This document shows, one piece after another, positions 20,085-29,252 of a stretch of DNA of 64,000 nucleotides. The stretch is taken from the NCBI GenBank assembly GCA_903828675.1, contig CAIKND010000042.1, positions 1 to 64,000 on the forward strand, given 5' to 3'. Positions within the stretch are counted from its first letter, which is position 1; the number at the start of each line of letters is the position of its first letter. The translations under genes were made by a program, and so were the position numbers. Below the pieces are notes generated by a model. That model was not told the DNA's origin and ran no database searches. It was given only the letters and a program-made list of their open reading frames with translations. This DNA comes from an uncultured Acidobacteriaceae bacterium (lineage in GTDB: Bacteria; Acidobacteriota; Terriglobia; Terriglobales; Acidobacteriaceae).

Positions 20085-21572
20085 CTAAAACTGCAACCTG
20101 CGCATAAACGCGGGAACGTCCAAATCCCGATGCTCTGCCTCTTCCCCTTCAGTGAACAGGGATACCGCGTGCGAGGCTACCTGCTCCTCGGGTTCAACTT
20201 CAGCATTGTGGCTGACGGGAAAATCGCCGGCATAGTCCCTAGGCGGAAGGCTGTGGGCGTGCTCTTCAGACATTTCGGCGAACTGGGGAGCGGATCCCGT
20301 CTCCTGGTCTTCTTCCAATTCCGAGACCGTCTCGACGGCAGGTTTTGCGGGAGTGGGCGCCACGGTCACGGTGGTGGCCACGGCCGGCTGCGAGGAGGAG
20401 AAGTAGAAGGACTGGTCGGACTCTTCCTCTTCGTCCTGGCTCTGGAAGCGGGCTGGGCCGGGCGCGGACTCGGCAGCCGTCTCATGGAGCCAATTCTGAG
20501 GCGCTTCCAAGGGCACTGAGACGAGAGGGACAGAGACGAGCGGCGCTTCCTCGACGCTCAACATGCGGGCGCGCCGTTCGGGCATCTGATCTCGGAAGCC
20601 GGTAGCGATGACGGTGATCTTGACTTCTTCGCCCATTTTTTCGTCGAGCACTGCGCCGAAGATGATGTTGGCGTCTTCGTGCGCGGCGGACTGGATGAGC
20701 GACGAAGCCTCGTTCACTTCAGAGAGCTTGAGCGAGCTCGAGCCGGTGATGTTGATGAGGATGCCGCGGGCGCCGTCGATTGCGCCGGCCTCGAGCAGCG
20801 GAGAGGCCATGGCCGCCTGCGCCGCTTCAATGGCGCGATTCGAGCCCGAGCGCACCGCCGTGCCCATCACCGCGTGACCCATGCCGGCCATGGTGGTTTT
20901 TACGTCGGCAAAGTCGCGGTTGATGATGCCGGGGATGGTGATGATGTCGCTGATTCCCTGGACGCCCTGGCGGAGCACGTCGTCGGCGATGCGGAAACTC
21001 TCAAAGAAGCCGGCATCCTTGGCAACGGCGAGCAGCTTTTCGTTGGGAATCACGATCATGGTGTCGACGCTCTCGAGCAGCTCTTTCAAGCCTCGCTCGG
21101 CCTGCTGGAGGCGGCGCTTGCCCTCGAAGGCGAAGGGGCGGGTGATGACGGCGACGGTGAGGATGCCCATCTCGCTGGCCAGCGAAGCAATGACCGGGGC
21201 AGCTCCGGTGCCGGTGCCGCCGCCGAGACCGGCGGTGACGAAGACCATGTCGGCGCCTTCAAGCGCCTCGATGATTTTTTCAGAATCTTCAAGGGCGGCG
21301 CGACGGCCCACGTCAGGGTTGGCTCCGGCGCCAAGGCCGAGGGTAAGGCGGACGCCGAGTTGCAGCTTGACGGGAGCCTGGGAAAGCTTGAGGGCCTGCA
21401 CGTCGGTGTTGGCGGCGATAAACTCCACGCCTTCCATATGCGCCTGGATCATGCGGTTGACGGCATTGCCGCCGCCGCCGCCCACGCCAATTACCTTGAT
21501 GCGAGCTCCGCGCACGGGCTCGTCGTGATACTGGATGCGCATTTCTCCGGCTTCGTTTCTCTGCTCTTCCAT
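20085..21572 (-). CDS. ftsZ: Cell division protein FtsZ
   Basis: 495 aa; [10 protein letters not shown] tubulin signature; C-terminal tail [12 protein letters not shown]. Confidence 0.97.
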   Translation of the reverse strand: MEEQRNEAGEMRIQYHDEPVRGARIKVIGVGGGGGNAVNRMIQAHMEGVEFIAANTDVQALKLSQAPVKLQLGVRLTLGLGAGANPDVGRRAALEDSEKIIEALEGADMVFVTAGLGGGTGTGAAPVIASLASEMGILTVAVITRPFAFEGKRRLQQAERGLKELLESVDTMIVIPNEKLLAVAKDAGFFESFRIADDVLRQGVQGISDIITIPGIINRDFADVKTTMAGMGHAVMGTAVRSGSNRAIEAAQAAMASPLLEAGAIDGARGILINITGSSSLKLSEVNEASSLIQSAAHEDANIIFGAVLDEKMGEEVKITVIATGFRDQMPERRARMLSVEEAPLVSVPLVSVPLEAPQNWLHETAAESAPGPARFQSQDEEEESDQSFYFSSSQPAVATTVTVAPTPAKPAVETVSELEEDQETGSAPQFAEMSEEHAHSLPPRDYAGDFPVSHNAEVEPEEQVASHAVSLFTEGEEAEHRDLDVPAFMRRLQF

Positions 21573-21614
21573 CTTGGTTCCGGCCTCCTGTTGATTTGCT
21601 CGACGTGCGAACGG

Positions 21615-22832
21615 TTAAAAGCTAGCTGCAAACATGGCGCGCAGCTTGGCGCGAAAACTATTGTTTTCCGCAGCCCTGGTCATGCGGGTGCGGTGTGCGT
21701 ACAAAACCATGCCGATGGTGGTGGCAAAAGCGGGGTGAACCAGTTCGCCGGGCATGTGGGATAGACGGACCGGCATACCGGTCCGCGCGGGAACGCGCAA
21801 CTGGCTCTCAGTCACGTCGAGCATTCCCGGGAGCATGGCCCCGCCTCCGGTGAGAACGCAACCAGCGCCCAGGGCATCGAGCACGCCGCCCTGGCGCAGG
21901 CTGTCCTTTACAAAGCACATGAGTTCGCGGGCGCGTGGCTCGAGGATTTCCGCGATCGTACGCAGGCGCAGAATCTGCGGCTGGGGATTGGCGATTTCGA
22001 TCTCAGCCTGCTGCGGCACGGCCGTAACGACGGCGTTTCCAAACTGGCGCTTCAACTCCTCAGCCTGGGCCACGGGCATTTGCAGGCCGATTGCGAGGTC
22101 GTTGGTGAAGTGCGCTCCGCCGATGGGAACCGACGCCGTATGGGCCACGGTGCCCTCGAAAAACACCACCATGTCGCTGGAATGAGCGCCGATGTCAAGC
22201 AGGCAAACGCCCAGTTCCCTCTCGTCGGGCGAGAGGGTGGCCTCGGCTGCTGCAATGGACTCGAGCACGGCCATCGAGACCTCAAGCCCGGCCCGATTGG
22301 CGCATGTGACGGTGCTTTGAAAAGCGCTGCCGGAGCAGGTGGCGATGTGGAGATCCACCTCAAGCTGCGCGCCCACCATGCCGACGGGGTCAAAGATGCC
22401 GGGCTGGTCATCAAGGATGAACTGACGCCGCAAAAGGTGGAGAATTTCGCGATCGGGCGGGAGCACTATGGAGCGGGCACGGCCCACGGCGGTGTGTACA
22501 TCCTCGGCGGTAATCTCGCGCATTCGATTGCCCAGCGTGAATCCGCCATTGGTATTGATTCCGCGAATATGCGGGCCGCCCGCGCCTACGACGCACTCAT
22601 CGATGTTGGCGCGCGCCATGCGTTCGGCCTGCTCGTTGGCGGCTTTGACCGCCTTGGCCGCCGGGGCCAGATCGGCGATGAGCCCCTTGCGCATGCCCGC
22701 CGACTCGACCACGCCGTGGCCGCGATAGCGAAGCGCGCCCTCATTGAGGTCCACGGCCAGGACGCGGGTGAACGCGCTTCCGATGTCGAGCGCCACGATC
22801 ATGCTGTCCTGCTTCTGGCTCATGATGCTCAC
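21615..22832 (-). CDS. ftsA: Cell division protein FtsA
   Basis: 405 aa; actin-like ATPase motifs (MIVALDIGSAFTRVLA, LLDIGAHSSDMVVF, VLTGGGAMLPG); overlaps ftsQ by 4 nt. Confidence 0.95.
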   Translation of the reverse strand: MSIMSQKQDSMIVALDIGSAFTRVLAVDLNEGALRYRGHGVVESAGMRKGLIADLAPAAKAVKAANEQAERMARANIDECVVGAGGPHIRGINTNGGFTLGNRMREITAEDVHTAVGRARSIVLPPDREILHLLRRQFILDDQPGIFDPVGMVGAQLEVDLHIATCSGSAFQSTVTCANRAGLEVSMAVLESIAAAEATLSPDERELGVCLLDIGAHSSDMVVFFEGTVAHTASVPIGGAHFTNDLAIGLQMPVAQAEELKRQFGNAVVTAVPQQAEIEIANPQPQILRLRTIAEILEPRARELMCFVKDSLRQGGVLDALGAGCVLTGGGAMLPGMLDVTESQLRVPARTGMPVRLSHMPGELVHPAFATTIGMVLYAHRTRMTRAAENNSFRAKLRAMFAASF

Positions 22833-24190
22833 TGGCCTTCTGTCGCGGCGACGGCCGGGCGTGGTGCGGGAGAAGGTTTCCGCCTGTTGACGTAGAGCGC
22901 GACGCGTTTTGCCTCCGCGCGTTTCCTGGCTTCTTTCGCTGCTTTGCTTTTTGCCGCCTTGCTCGGAGCGGCGATTGTCTTGACCTTAGCGGAGCTATTT
23001 CCGGCAGACTTTGGCCCCGGCTTTGCTGGCGGCGTCTTGCCCTTTGCGGCTCCGCCTGGGGTAATTTTGGACGGAACAGCCTTGGCCGCGGGCTTACCCG
23101 AGGCAGGTTTCGGCTTGGCCGGGGGATCATTTGCCAAATCCTTGACGGGCGGCTTGGCGGCACTGGTCTCCGCGCCCGTGGCCGGTTCTGCTTTGGTAAC
23201 TCCCGAGGCCATCTCGAGCACTACCTGCTGGTCGTAGCGCAGATCTACCGCCGCCAGCTTGGGATACTGCTGCCGCCACTCCGTAATGTGTGCTTTATAG
23301 CGCTGGTAACGTTCGAGGAAGCGGTCTTCGCCGAAGTGAGCGAGGATGTCTTCGCCCTGCTCGGGCATGAGCACACGCGCATCCTCGGGATCGGTGAGGT
23401 CGATCTCGGAGATCTGCTCAGAAAATTTCTGGTTATTGGCGTCCAGTTCCGCCATCAGCCGGGCGTACATCGCCATCCTCGCCTTGCGGGAGGCGGCTGG
23501 GTCGCCGGGATCGATTCCTGTGACCACCGGGAACGAATAATGACGCTCGGCCATGGTTCCGGCGGGCATGGTGAGCAGAACCCCATTGGCGTCAACGAGG
23601 CCAATCTGCTGGCCCTGGCGCGTAAACGCTACGGGCTGCCTCTCGACAACCTGAACCCGAATCTGGTCAGGGAGCACGCGCATGACGGTGGCCCGTTCCA
23701 CCCAGGGGATGGCCTCAAGCTGCTTGCGCCGCTCGGCCAGGGGAACGAAGAAGACGTTGCGCCCGATGTCCTCGCCGAAGACCGGGAGCATCTCGGCGCG
23801 AGTGACCTCGGCCAGCCCGGCGGCCTGGATGTTGCCAGCTCCGGTAATGCGGAAGCGCGCGTCGCGTTCGAGATAAGTCTTGAGCAGATAGCTGGCGGTA
23901 CCCAGGCAACCCAGAACCACGAGTGCGGCAAGGGCGAGAAAGACGCGACCCACGGTGCTTGAAGGCCTCCACCAGGGACGGGGAGGCGCGTCGAAGCGCG
24001 ATGTGCCGGAGTGGCCCCATTCTGAGCGCGCAGCGTCGTCCCCGTCGGGGTCCTGCATATCCAGCGGCATGCCGGGCAACGCGCGCCCCGACCGGGGCAC
24101 ACTTTGCTGCATGCGCCGAACGCGGGCCTCCGCGGGCGCTTCATCCTCCCAAATGGAAGGCCGAGTTGTTGTATTGCTTTGATTCATCAC
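22829..24190 (-). CDS. ftsQ: Cell division protein FtsQ with long Lys/Ala/Pro-rich C-terminal tail
   Basis: 453 aa; single TM, POTRA/FtsQ region (RVLPDQIRVQVVERQPVAFTRQGQQIGLVDANGVLL); low-complexity tail. Confidence 0.9.
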   Translation of the reverse strand: MMNQSNTTTRPSIWEDEAPAEARVRRMQQSVPRSGRALPGMPLDMQDPDGDDAARSEWGHSGTSRFDAPPRPWWRPSSTVGRVFLALAALVVLGCLGTASYLLKTYLERDARFRITGAGNIQAAGLAEVTRAEMLPVFGEDIGRNVFFVPLAERRKQLEAIPWVERATVMRVLPDQIRVQVVERQPVAFTRQGQQIGLVDANGVLLTMPAGTMAERHYSFPVVTGIDPGDPAASRKARMAMYARLMAELDANNQKFSEQISEIDLTDPEDARVLMPEQGEDILAHFGEDRFLERYQRYKAHITEWRQQYPKLAAVDLRYDQQVVLEMASGVTKAEPATGAETSAAKPPVKDLANDPPAKPKPASGKPAAKAVPSKITPGGAAKGKTPPAKPGPKSAGNSSAKVKTIAAPSKAAKSKAAKEARKRAEAKRVALYVNRRKPSPAPRPAVAATEGQ

Positions 24191-24359
24191 GCCCGAGCAA
24201 GGTCGTGAGAGTCGCCAGATTTCACTATATCCCGGGTGCGCACGGCAGATTTCCTAACAAGTGCAAGGGGGAATCCGTGGGGTTACGGGCGGTATTGCTT
24301 TCAAACAGTTTAGCGATGCCCAAGCCGGAAATCAGGTGATCATGAGTTTGGGAGGACAT

Positions 24360-24977
24360 TCATGCGGTGGCTTTGTTTCTTCGTTTTCTGAGGACCCAGG
24401 TGGTCATGCAGCGATGATCTTGCACAATGGTGGTCTTGAGCGGGTCGAGGAGGACGGCGTCCAGTTCCTCGGTCAAGTCGAGGAGCATTTCCTCATCGAC
24501 AAGGAACCAGTTGGAGCCGTCCGGAATTCTGAAGATGTTGCCGCGGATTCGTTCGAAGTCCATTCCGATGCGAGAGCCTAAGCGGCAGAAGAGCATGCCT
24601 CCGGGTTTCAAGACTCGCCAGAGTTCAGCCAGCATAGCTCGGAAGTGCTGTTCGTCCCGTGCAAAATGAAGCACTGCATTGCAGAGGACGACATCCGCGA
24701 GCCCGTCGGGGAAAGGCATTTGCTCGATCGGGCCTGCCTGGAAGTTCTGGGGCGGCAAGCCGGTCTGGAGCGATGCTGAGAGCTTGCGAACGTGGCCTAC
24801 GGCTTCGGCATCGGCGTCGAGGGCGAAGACCTGGCAGCCCTGACGCAACAGATGGACGAGGTTGCGGCCGTAACCGCATCCGGCGTCAAGCACGCACATG
24901 CCGGGCTCGATGTTCCCGCGCAGGATTTGATCGAATACGTAGATGTCGATCTGGCCGAATTGTTCTTGAATGTCCAA
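24360..24977 (-). CDS. Class I SAM-dependent methyltransferase
   Basis: 205 aa; CVLDAGCGYGRNLVHLL, ADVVLCNAVLHFARDEQHFRAMLAELWRVLKPGG. Confidence 0.87.
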   Translation of the reverse strand: MDIQEQFGQIDIYVFDQILRGNIEPGMCVLDAGCGYGRNLVHLLRQGCQVFALDADAEAVGHVRKLSASLQTGLPPQNFQAGPIEQMPFPDGLADVVLCNAVLHFARDEQHFRAMLAELWRVLKPGGMLFCRLGSRIGMDFERIRGNIFRIPDGSNWFLVDEEMLLDLTEELDAVLLDPLKTTIVQDHRCMTTWVLRKRRNKATA

Positions 24978-25010
24978 GGTGACTCCGCTTTCGAGCTTGT
25001 TCCGATTTAC

Positions 25011-26375
25011 TCAAGCTTCAAGCGCGGCCAGGATTTGCGGAGCCAATTGGCTGACGCTGCCTGCGCCGAGGGTGAGAATCAGGTCACCTTCGCGGACTGA
25101 AGCCGCAACCAACTGGACGGCGGCGCCAAACTCGGTGACAAAGTGCACGGTTGGCCCCTGTATGCCGCTTGCGAGACGCTCGGCGGTTACGCCGGGGATG
25201 GGTTCCTCACTGGCGGCGTAGATGGGGAGAACGATGACGCTGTCCGCATCCTTGAACGCGGTGCTGAACTGGTCCATGAGGTCGAGGGTGCGCGAGTAAC
25301 GGTGGGGCTGGAAGACGACGTGGATCTTGTGGTGTCCGCACTCGCGGGCGGCGGCGAGGGTGGCGCGAATTTCGGTGGGATGGTGGCCGTAGTCGTCCAC
25401 GACGGTGACGCCGCGGGCGATGCCGCGCTGCTGGAAGCGCCGGTCGACGCCGCGGAAGTGGCCGAGGCCCTCGGCGATTTTATCGGCGGGAACTTCAAGC
25501 TGGCGGGCGATGGCGACGGCGGCGGTGGCGTTGAGTACGTTGTGGCGTCCGGGGACGTGGAGCTCGAACGGGCCGAGCGGCCCCTCGGCGGTGTTGACCA
25601 GGAAGCGGGCGAAACGGCCGACTTCCGCCTCAAGGAACTCGAGGCGGAAGTCGGCCTCAGGAGATTCGCCGTAGGTGAAGATGCGGCGGCGGGCGCGGGG
25701 CAGAATGGCCTTGAGCAGAGGGTTATCGATGCAAGCGGTGACGGCGCCGTAGAACGGCACCTTGTCCATGAAGTCGAGATAGGCGCGCTCGACGTCGGCC
25801 ATGTCGTGGTAGCAGTCCATGTGCTCGCGGTCGAGGTTGGTGACCACGGCGAGGATGGGCGAGAGCTTGAGGAAGGAGCGGTCGCTCTCATCGGCTTCGG
25901 CAACCAGATATTGAGTGGTTCCGAGGCGGGCGTTGGAGCCGAGCGCATCGACGCGGCCTCCGACTACGACGGTGGGATCGAGGCCGCCGGCAGTGAGAAC
26001 CGAGGCGACCATGGAAGTGGTGGTGGTCTTGCCGTGCATGCCGGCGATGGCGATGCCGTACTTGAGGCGCATGAGTTCGGCCAGCATTTCGGCGCGCTGA
26101 ATGACGGGAATCTTGCGGGCGTGGGCCTCAACGACTTCAGGATTTGCGGAACCGACAGCGGAACTGGTGACGACGACCGTGGCTCCGGCGACGTGGCCGG
26201 CTTCGTGGCCCTGGTAGATGGTGGCGCCCAGTTGGGCGAGGCGGTCGGTGACGGGGCCGCGGCGGAGATCGGAGCCGGAGACCTTCATGCCCAGACTGAG
26301 CAGGATCTCGGCAATGCCGCTCATGCCGATGCCGCCGATACCGATGAAGTGCGCGTGCTGGGAGGTGGCAAACAT
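25011..26375 (-). CDS. murC: UDP-N-acetylmuramate--L-alanine ligase
   Basis: 454 aa; HFIGIGGIGMSGIAE, AGMHGKTTTTSM, VDDYGHHPTEI. Confidence 0.97.
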   Translation of the reverse strand: MFATSQHAHFIGIGGIGMSGIAEILLSLGMKVSGSDLRRGPVTDRLAQLGATIYQGHEAGHVAGATVVVTSSAVGSANPEVVEAHARKIPVIQRAEMLAELMRLKYGIAIAGMHGKTTTTSMVASVLTAGGLDPTVVVGGRVDALGSNARLGTTQYLVAEADESDRSFLKLSPILAVVTNLDREHMDCYHDMADVERAYLDFMDKVPFYGAVTACIDNPLLKAILPRARRRIFTYGESPEADFRLEFLEAEVGRFARFLVNTAEGPLGPFELHVPGRHNVLNATAAVAIARQLEVPADKIAEGLGHFRGVDRRFQQRGIARGVTVVDDYGHHPTEIRATLAAARECGHHKIHVVFQPHRYSRTLDLMDQFSTAFKDADSVIVLPIYAASEEPIPGVTAERLASGIQGPTVHFVTEFGAAVQLVAASVREGDLILTLGAGSVSQLAPQILAALEA

Positions 26376-26397
26376 GGGTGATGAAACTCAACTGTAA

Positions 26398-26432
26398 CAG
26401 TGGACAGTGGGCAGTGGACAGCGGACAGACGT
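26398..26432. repeat. Short tandem array, period 7 (CAGTGGA x5, degenerate)
   Basis: CAGTGGA CAGTGGG CAGTGGA CAGCGGA CAGACGT upstream of murC. Confidence 0.85.
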
Positions 26433-26445
26433 CAGAGAGCGGCGA

Positions 26446-26835
26446 TCAGTTGGGCAATGTGTACGCGAAGTCGTAGGAGTGCTGGCCGTTTTCGATCTTG
26501 ATGGTGAAGACGCCGGCGATGCCCTTGAGGTCGCCGGTTCCGGAGCCAGGCACAACGATGACGGACATCTTGAGGCCGCTCTGATCCATGGTTGCCGAGT
26601 GCTGGAGCGCGAAGCTGCCGCGCTTCCCTGCGAGCGTGCCGGAGACCACCTCGATGGCCACGTAGCCTGCGGCTCCCTGTTTGGGATCGCCGCCTGAGAA
26701 CATTTCGCCCTTGGTGGTGGCTTCAAGGTCGCCGCTGATCTGCTTGTCAATGGAGAAGCGGCTGAGACCTTCGGCGGGCGCGGGCGAGAGCGGCTGGACC
26801 TTTACGGTGAATGTGCCGTGGGCGTGATGAGACAT
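26446..26835 (-). CDS. DUF3224-like domain protein
   Basis: MSHHAHGTFTVKVQPLSPA...GSGTGDLKGIAGVFTIKIENGQHSYDFAYTLP; start at 26835 supported by AAAGGAG SD (ORF track gives 26913). Confidence 0.75.
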   Translation of the reverse strand: MSHHAHGTFTVKVQPLSPAPAEGLSRFSIDKQISGDLEATTKGEMFSGGDPKQGAAGYVAIEVVSGTLAGKRGSFALQHSATMDQSGLKMSVIVVPGSGTGDLKGIAGVFTIKIENGQHSYDFAYTLPN

Positions 26836-27033
26836 GGGAATCTCCTTTTGCTGGGCGAATGAAAGCGGAAAGAGCAATGGGAGGACAAGAACGACCGAGG
26901 CAAGAAGCGGCATAGAAGGAAGACTACGACAACTTGCGCAGAGAACAAAAGGCTTCGTGCGAACGCGGCGGTGAATCCGATTGCGGCTAAGGGAGATGCG
27001 CCGAGCGGAAGCGGTTTGGCCCTTCGGCTGGCA

Positions 27034-27081
27034 GGGAGGGGGGGTGGGTAGGGAGGGTGGGGTAGGGAGGGGGGTGGTGGG
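27034..27081. repeat. G-rich tract 3, G-quadruplex-capable
   Basis: GGGAGGGGGGGTGGGTAGGGAGGGTGGGGTAGGGAGGGGGGTGGTGGG. Confidence 0.85.
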
Positions 27082-27294
27082 CAGATCCCTGACAGATTGG
27101 ACCTGGATTGGGGTCTGTGCTCTTCATCTTCCGCCTCCTATCAACATTGTGCGCCGGGAGAGGGTAATTTTCTGCACTTAAATTTGCGGTTAAGTTATTT
27201 GAATCAATCACCTTGAAAATTGACCACCTTTTTGTTTCCAGGTGCCACACCAGCGCATGGCGGCAGATGGTCTCGCGGGATGGGGTTCATGCTT

Positions 27295-27334
27295 TCCCAC
27301 CCATTCGCCAGAAAAAGGGCGAATGGATGGGTCA
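27295..27334 (+). repeat. P1 palindrome copy 5
   Basis: TCCCACCCATTCGCC-agaaaaa-GGGCGAATGGATGGGTCAC. Confidence 0.83.
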
Positions 27335-27673
27335 CGGAGCCGCTTTGGAACATAGGGCCCGGTTCATCGCCGGCCGTAACTCGCTATGCGAGTCGCGCTA
27401 CTCGGGATGACAGGGATACGGGACTTTTTTGCGGGTAGTGGCGTTGGGGAGTGACTTTAATCAGGTTGAAAGATGTGCGGTAAACACGGATTTGAGAGAA
27501 AGTTGCGGGGGTATATTTTCAGGCGGCGGGCGCAACCTTTTGAGCAGACGGTGTTTGCATAGGACATAACCGGCGGAACGGAGAGGCAGCAAGATCCAAA
27601 CCTCAAACCGTAAAGAAGCCGGGCTGGCCACTAGAGCGGGGATCACCCTGGGGCCGGCTGGGACGGAGGCGTT

Positions 27674-28027
27674 ATGAGCAGCATGAGGAATTGGATGTTG
27701 GGAGCGATGGTGGTGGCTGGCGCGGCGGGCCTCGGAAGCGTCCCGGCGCAGGCAGCCGAATTTGGAATCTATGCGCGTGGACCGGTTGCCTATGTTCCGC
27801 CTTGCCCCGGACCGGGTTACGTATGGATGGACGGCTACATGGCCGATGGCTACTGGATTCCGGGACGGTGGGAGTTTGTGGGATATCGCGATCGGGATCG
27901 GGACCGCTTTGAACGGCGCGATTTTGGCCGGCATGATTTTGACCGCCGTGATTTTGACCGGCACGATCGTGACCGGCACGACTGGGGACGGGATTCCTAC
28001 CGGCACGACGATCGGGATCGCAGGTAG
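27674..28027 (+). CDS. Secreted small protein with Arg/Asp-rich low-complexity tail
   Basis: 117 aa; signal peptide; YVWMDGYMADGYWIPGRWEF followed by RDRDRDRFERRDFGRHDF repeats. Confidence 0.7.
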   Translation: MSSMRNWMLGAMVVAGAAGLGSVPAQAAEFGIYARGPVAYVPPCPGPGYVWMDGYMADGYWIPGRWEFVGYRDRDRDRFERRDFGRHDFDRRDFDRHDRDRHDWGRDSYRHDDRDRR

Positions 28028-28048
28028 CACGTCGAGGGAATACCTGCG

Positions 28049-28086
28049 AAAGGCAGCCTCTCCTTCATGGAGGGGCCGCCTTTTTT
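28049..28086 (+). terminator. Rho-independent terminator
   Basis: AAAGGCAGCCTCTCCTTCATGGAGGGGCCGCCTTTTTT. Confidence 0.75.
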
Positions 28087-28251
28087 GTGGCTTTGGGGAG
28101 TTATGGTGCTTTGAAAGGGTCAGGCGCCTGGTGTAGTGAGTTTGAAGTTCGTCGAAGAACAAAAGCAGATTCTTCGCTCACCACCCCCGCACTCCATCCC
28201 AAAGAGCAAAAACGCTCCCTGGGGACCCCGGAAAACGTTCGGCGCCCCGTT

Positions 28252-28409
28252 CGCTCCTAATGAACGGTCCAGTTGAGTGTTGTTCGGTCCCACCCATACC
28301 GCAAAGGACGCGGAATGGATGGGGCACGGTGCTTAGTTGCGAGGTAGACGGTGGCCGTTCATCCACGGACGTAACGCGCTGCCGCGAGTAAAGATGCTCA
28401 GAATGACAG
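28252..28409 (+). repeat. 158-bp composite repeat, copy 2 (contains P1 copy 6 at 28288-28327)
   Basis: Gap-free match to 4925-5082. Confidence 0.88.
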
Positions 28410-28443
28410 TTTCTGTTTTGCCGTGAATTCCAGAGACAGGACG

Positions 28444-28971
28444 CTAACATTTGGGATGCGGGTTTTTGAAGACGACCTCGATGGGCATCCAGTCTGACAT
28501 GCGCTTCGCTTCCACTTCAGAATCTGTGGCCTGGGGGTTAAGCGATGAGCGGGCAAGCGCGACGGATATCTTGATCTTCCCCTTGATGCAGTAGGCTCCG
28601 AGGAACCTCGACAGGTCCTTGTCCGCGGCATCCATATAGTCGGCGGGAAGAGCGCCCACGGCTCCGGGTAGATCGACCGGGGCCATGATCATCTGGTTCA
28701 TCAACGGTCCATTTTTGGTGACCACGGAAGCGTCGAATTTGACCACAAGGGTGGCTCTCTTCTCGACCGCTTCAGGGTTGGCCGTGTACTTGACGACCGG
28801 AATGGTGACGCCGGCCGCGTTCGGTTTTGCCGGCGGCGCGCCAAACTCGATATGGTAGGGAGCCCCTTGCCATTTGGGCTTGACGGGAATGTTGGAAGCC
28901 TTGTCCGGCTGGTTACCGCAACCTGCCAAAAGCGCCAATCCGCTGATTGCCAGTATGAATTTCTTTCTCAA
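28444..28971 (-). CDS. Putative lipoprotein of unknown function
   Basis: 175 aa; ISGLALLAGCGNQ lipobox. Confidence 0.6.
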   Translation of the reverse strand: MRKKFILAISGLALLAGCGNQPDKASNIPVKPKWQGAPYHIEFGAPPAKPNAAGVTIPVVKYTANPEAVEKRATLVVKFDASVVTKNGPLMNQMIMAPVDLPGAVGALPADYMDAADKDLSRFLGAYCIKGKIKISVALARSSLNPQATDSEVEAKRMSDWMPIEVVFKNPHPKC

Positions 28972-29252
28972 GTCATCCTCCTCGTCCTATCGGACGACGA
29001 GCCAGAATACCACCCCCGCGGCTGACTGGAATTCCAGATCCTGGAAAAGCAAGGAAGGCACAGCAAAATCGCATGATTTCAGGGTGCTGGTATGCACCAG
29101 GTCCGTGACCGAATGAAGATGGATCTGTGCGGATCTTGAGACCCGCATGACAGCCGCTCTGGAGAGCGGCGCTACAGTGGCGGTCAGCGAGCTAGAATTG
29201 TGGCGCTACTCAGCGATTCAATTGGGGCATTCTGAGGGGGTAACTTTCAGCG

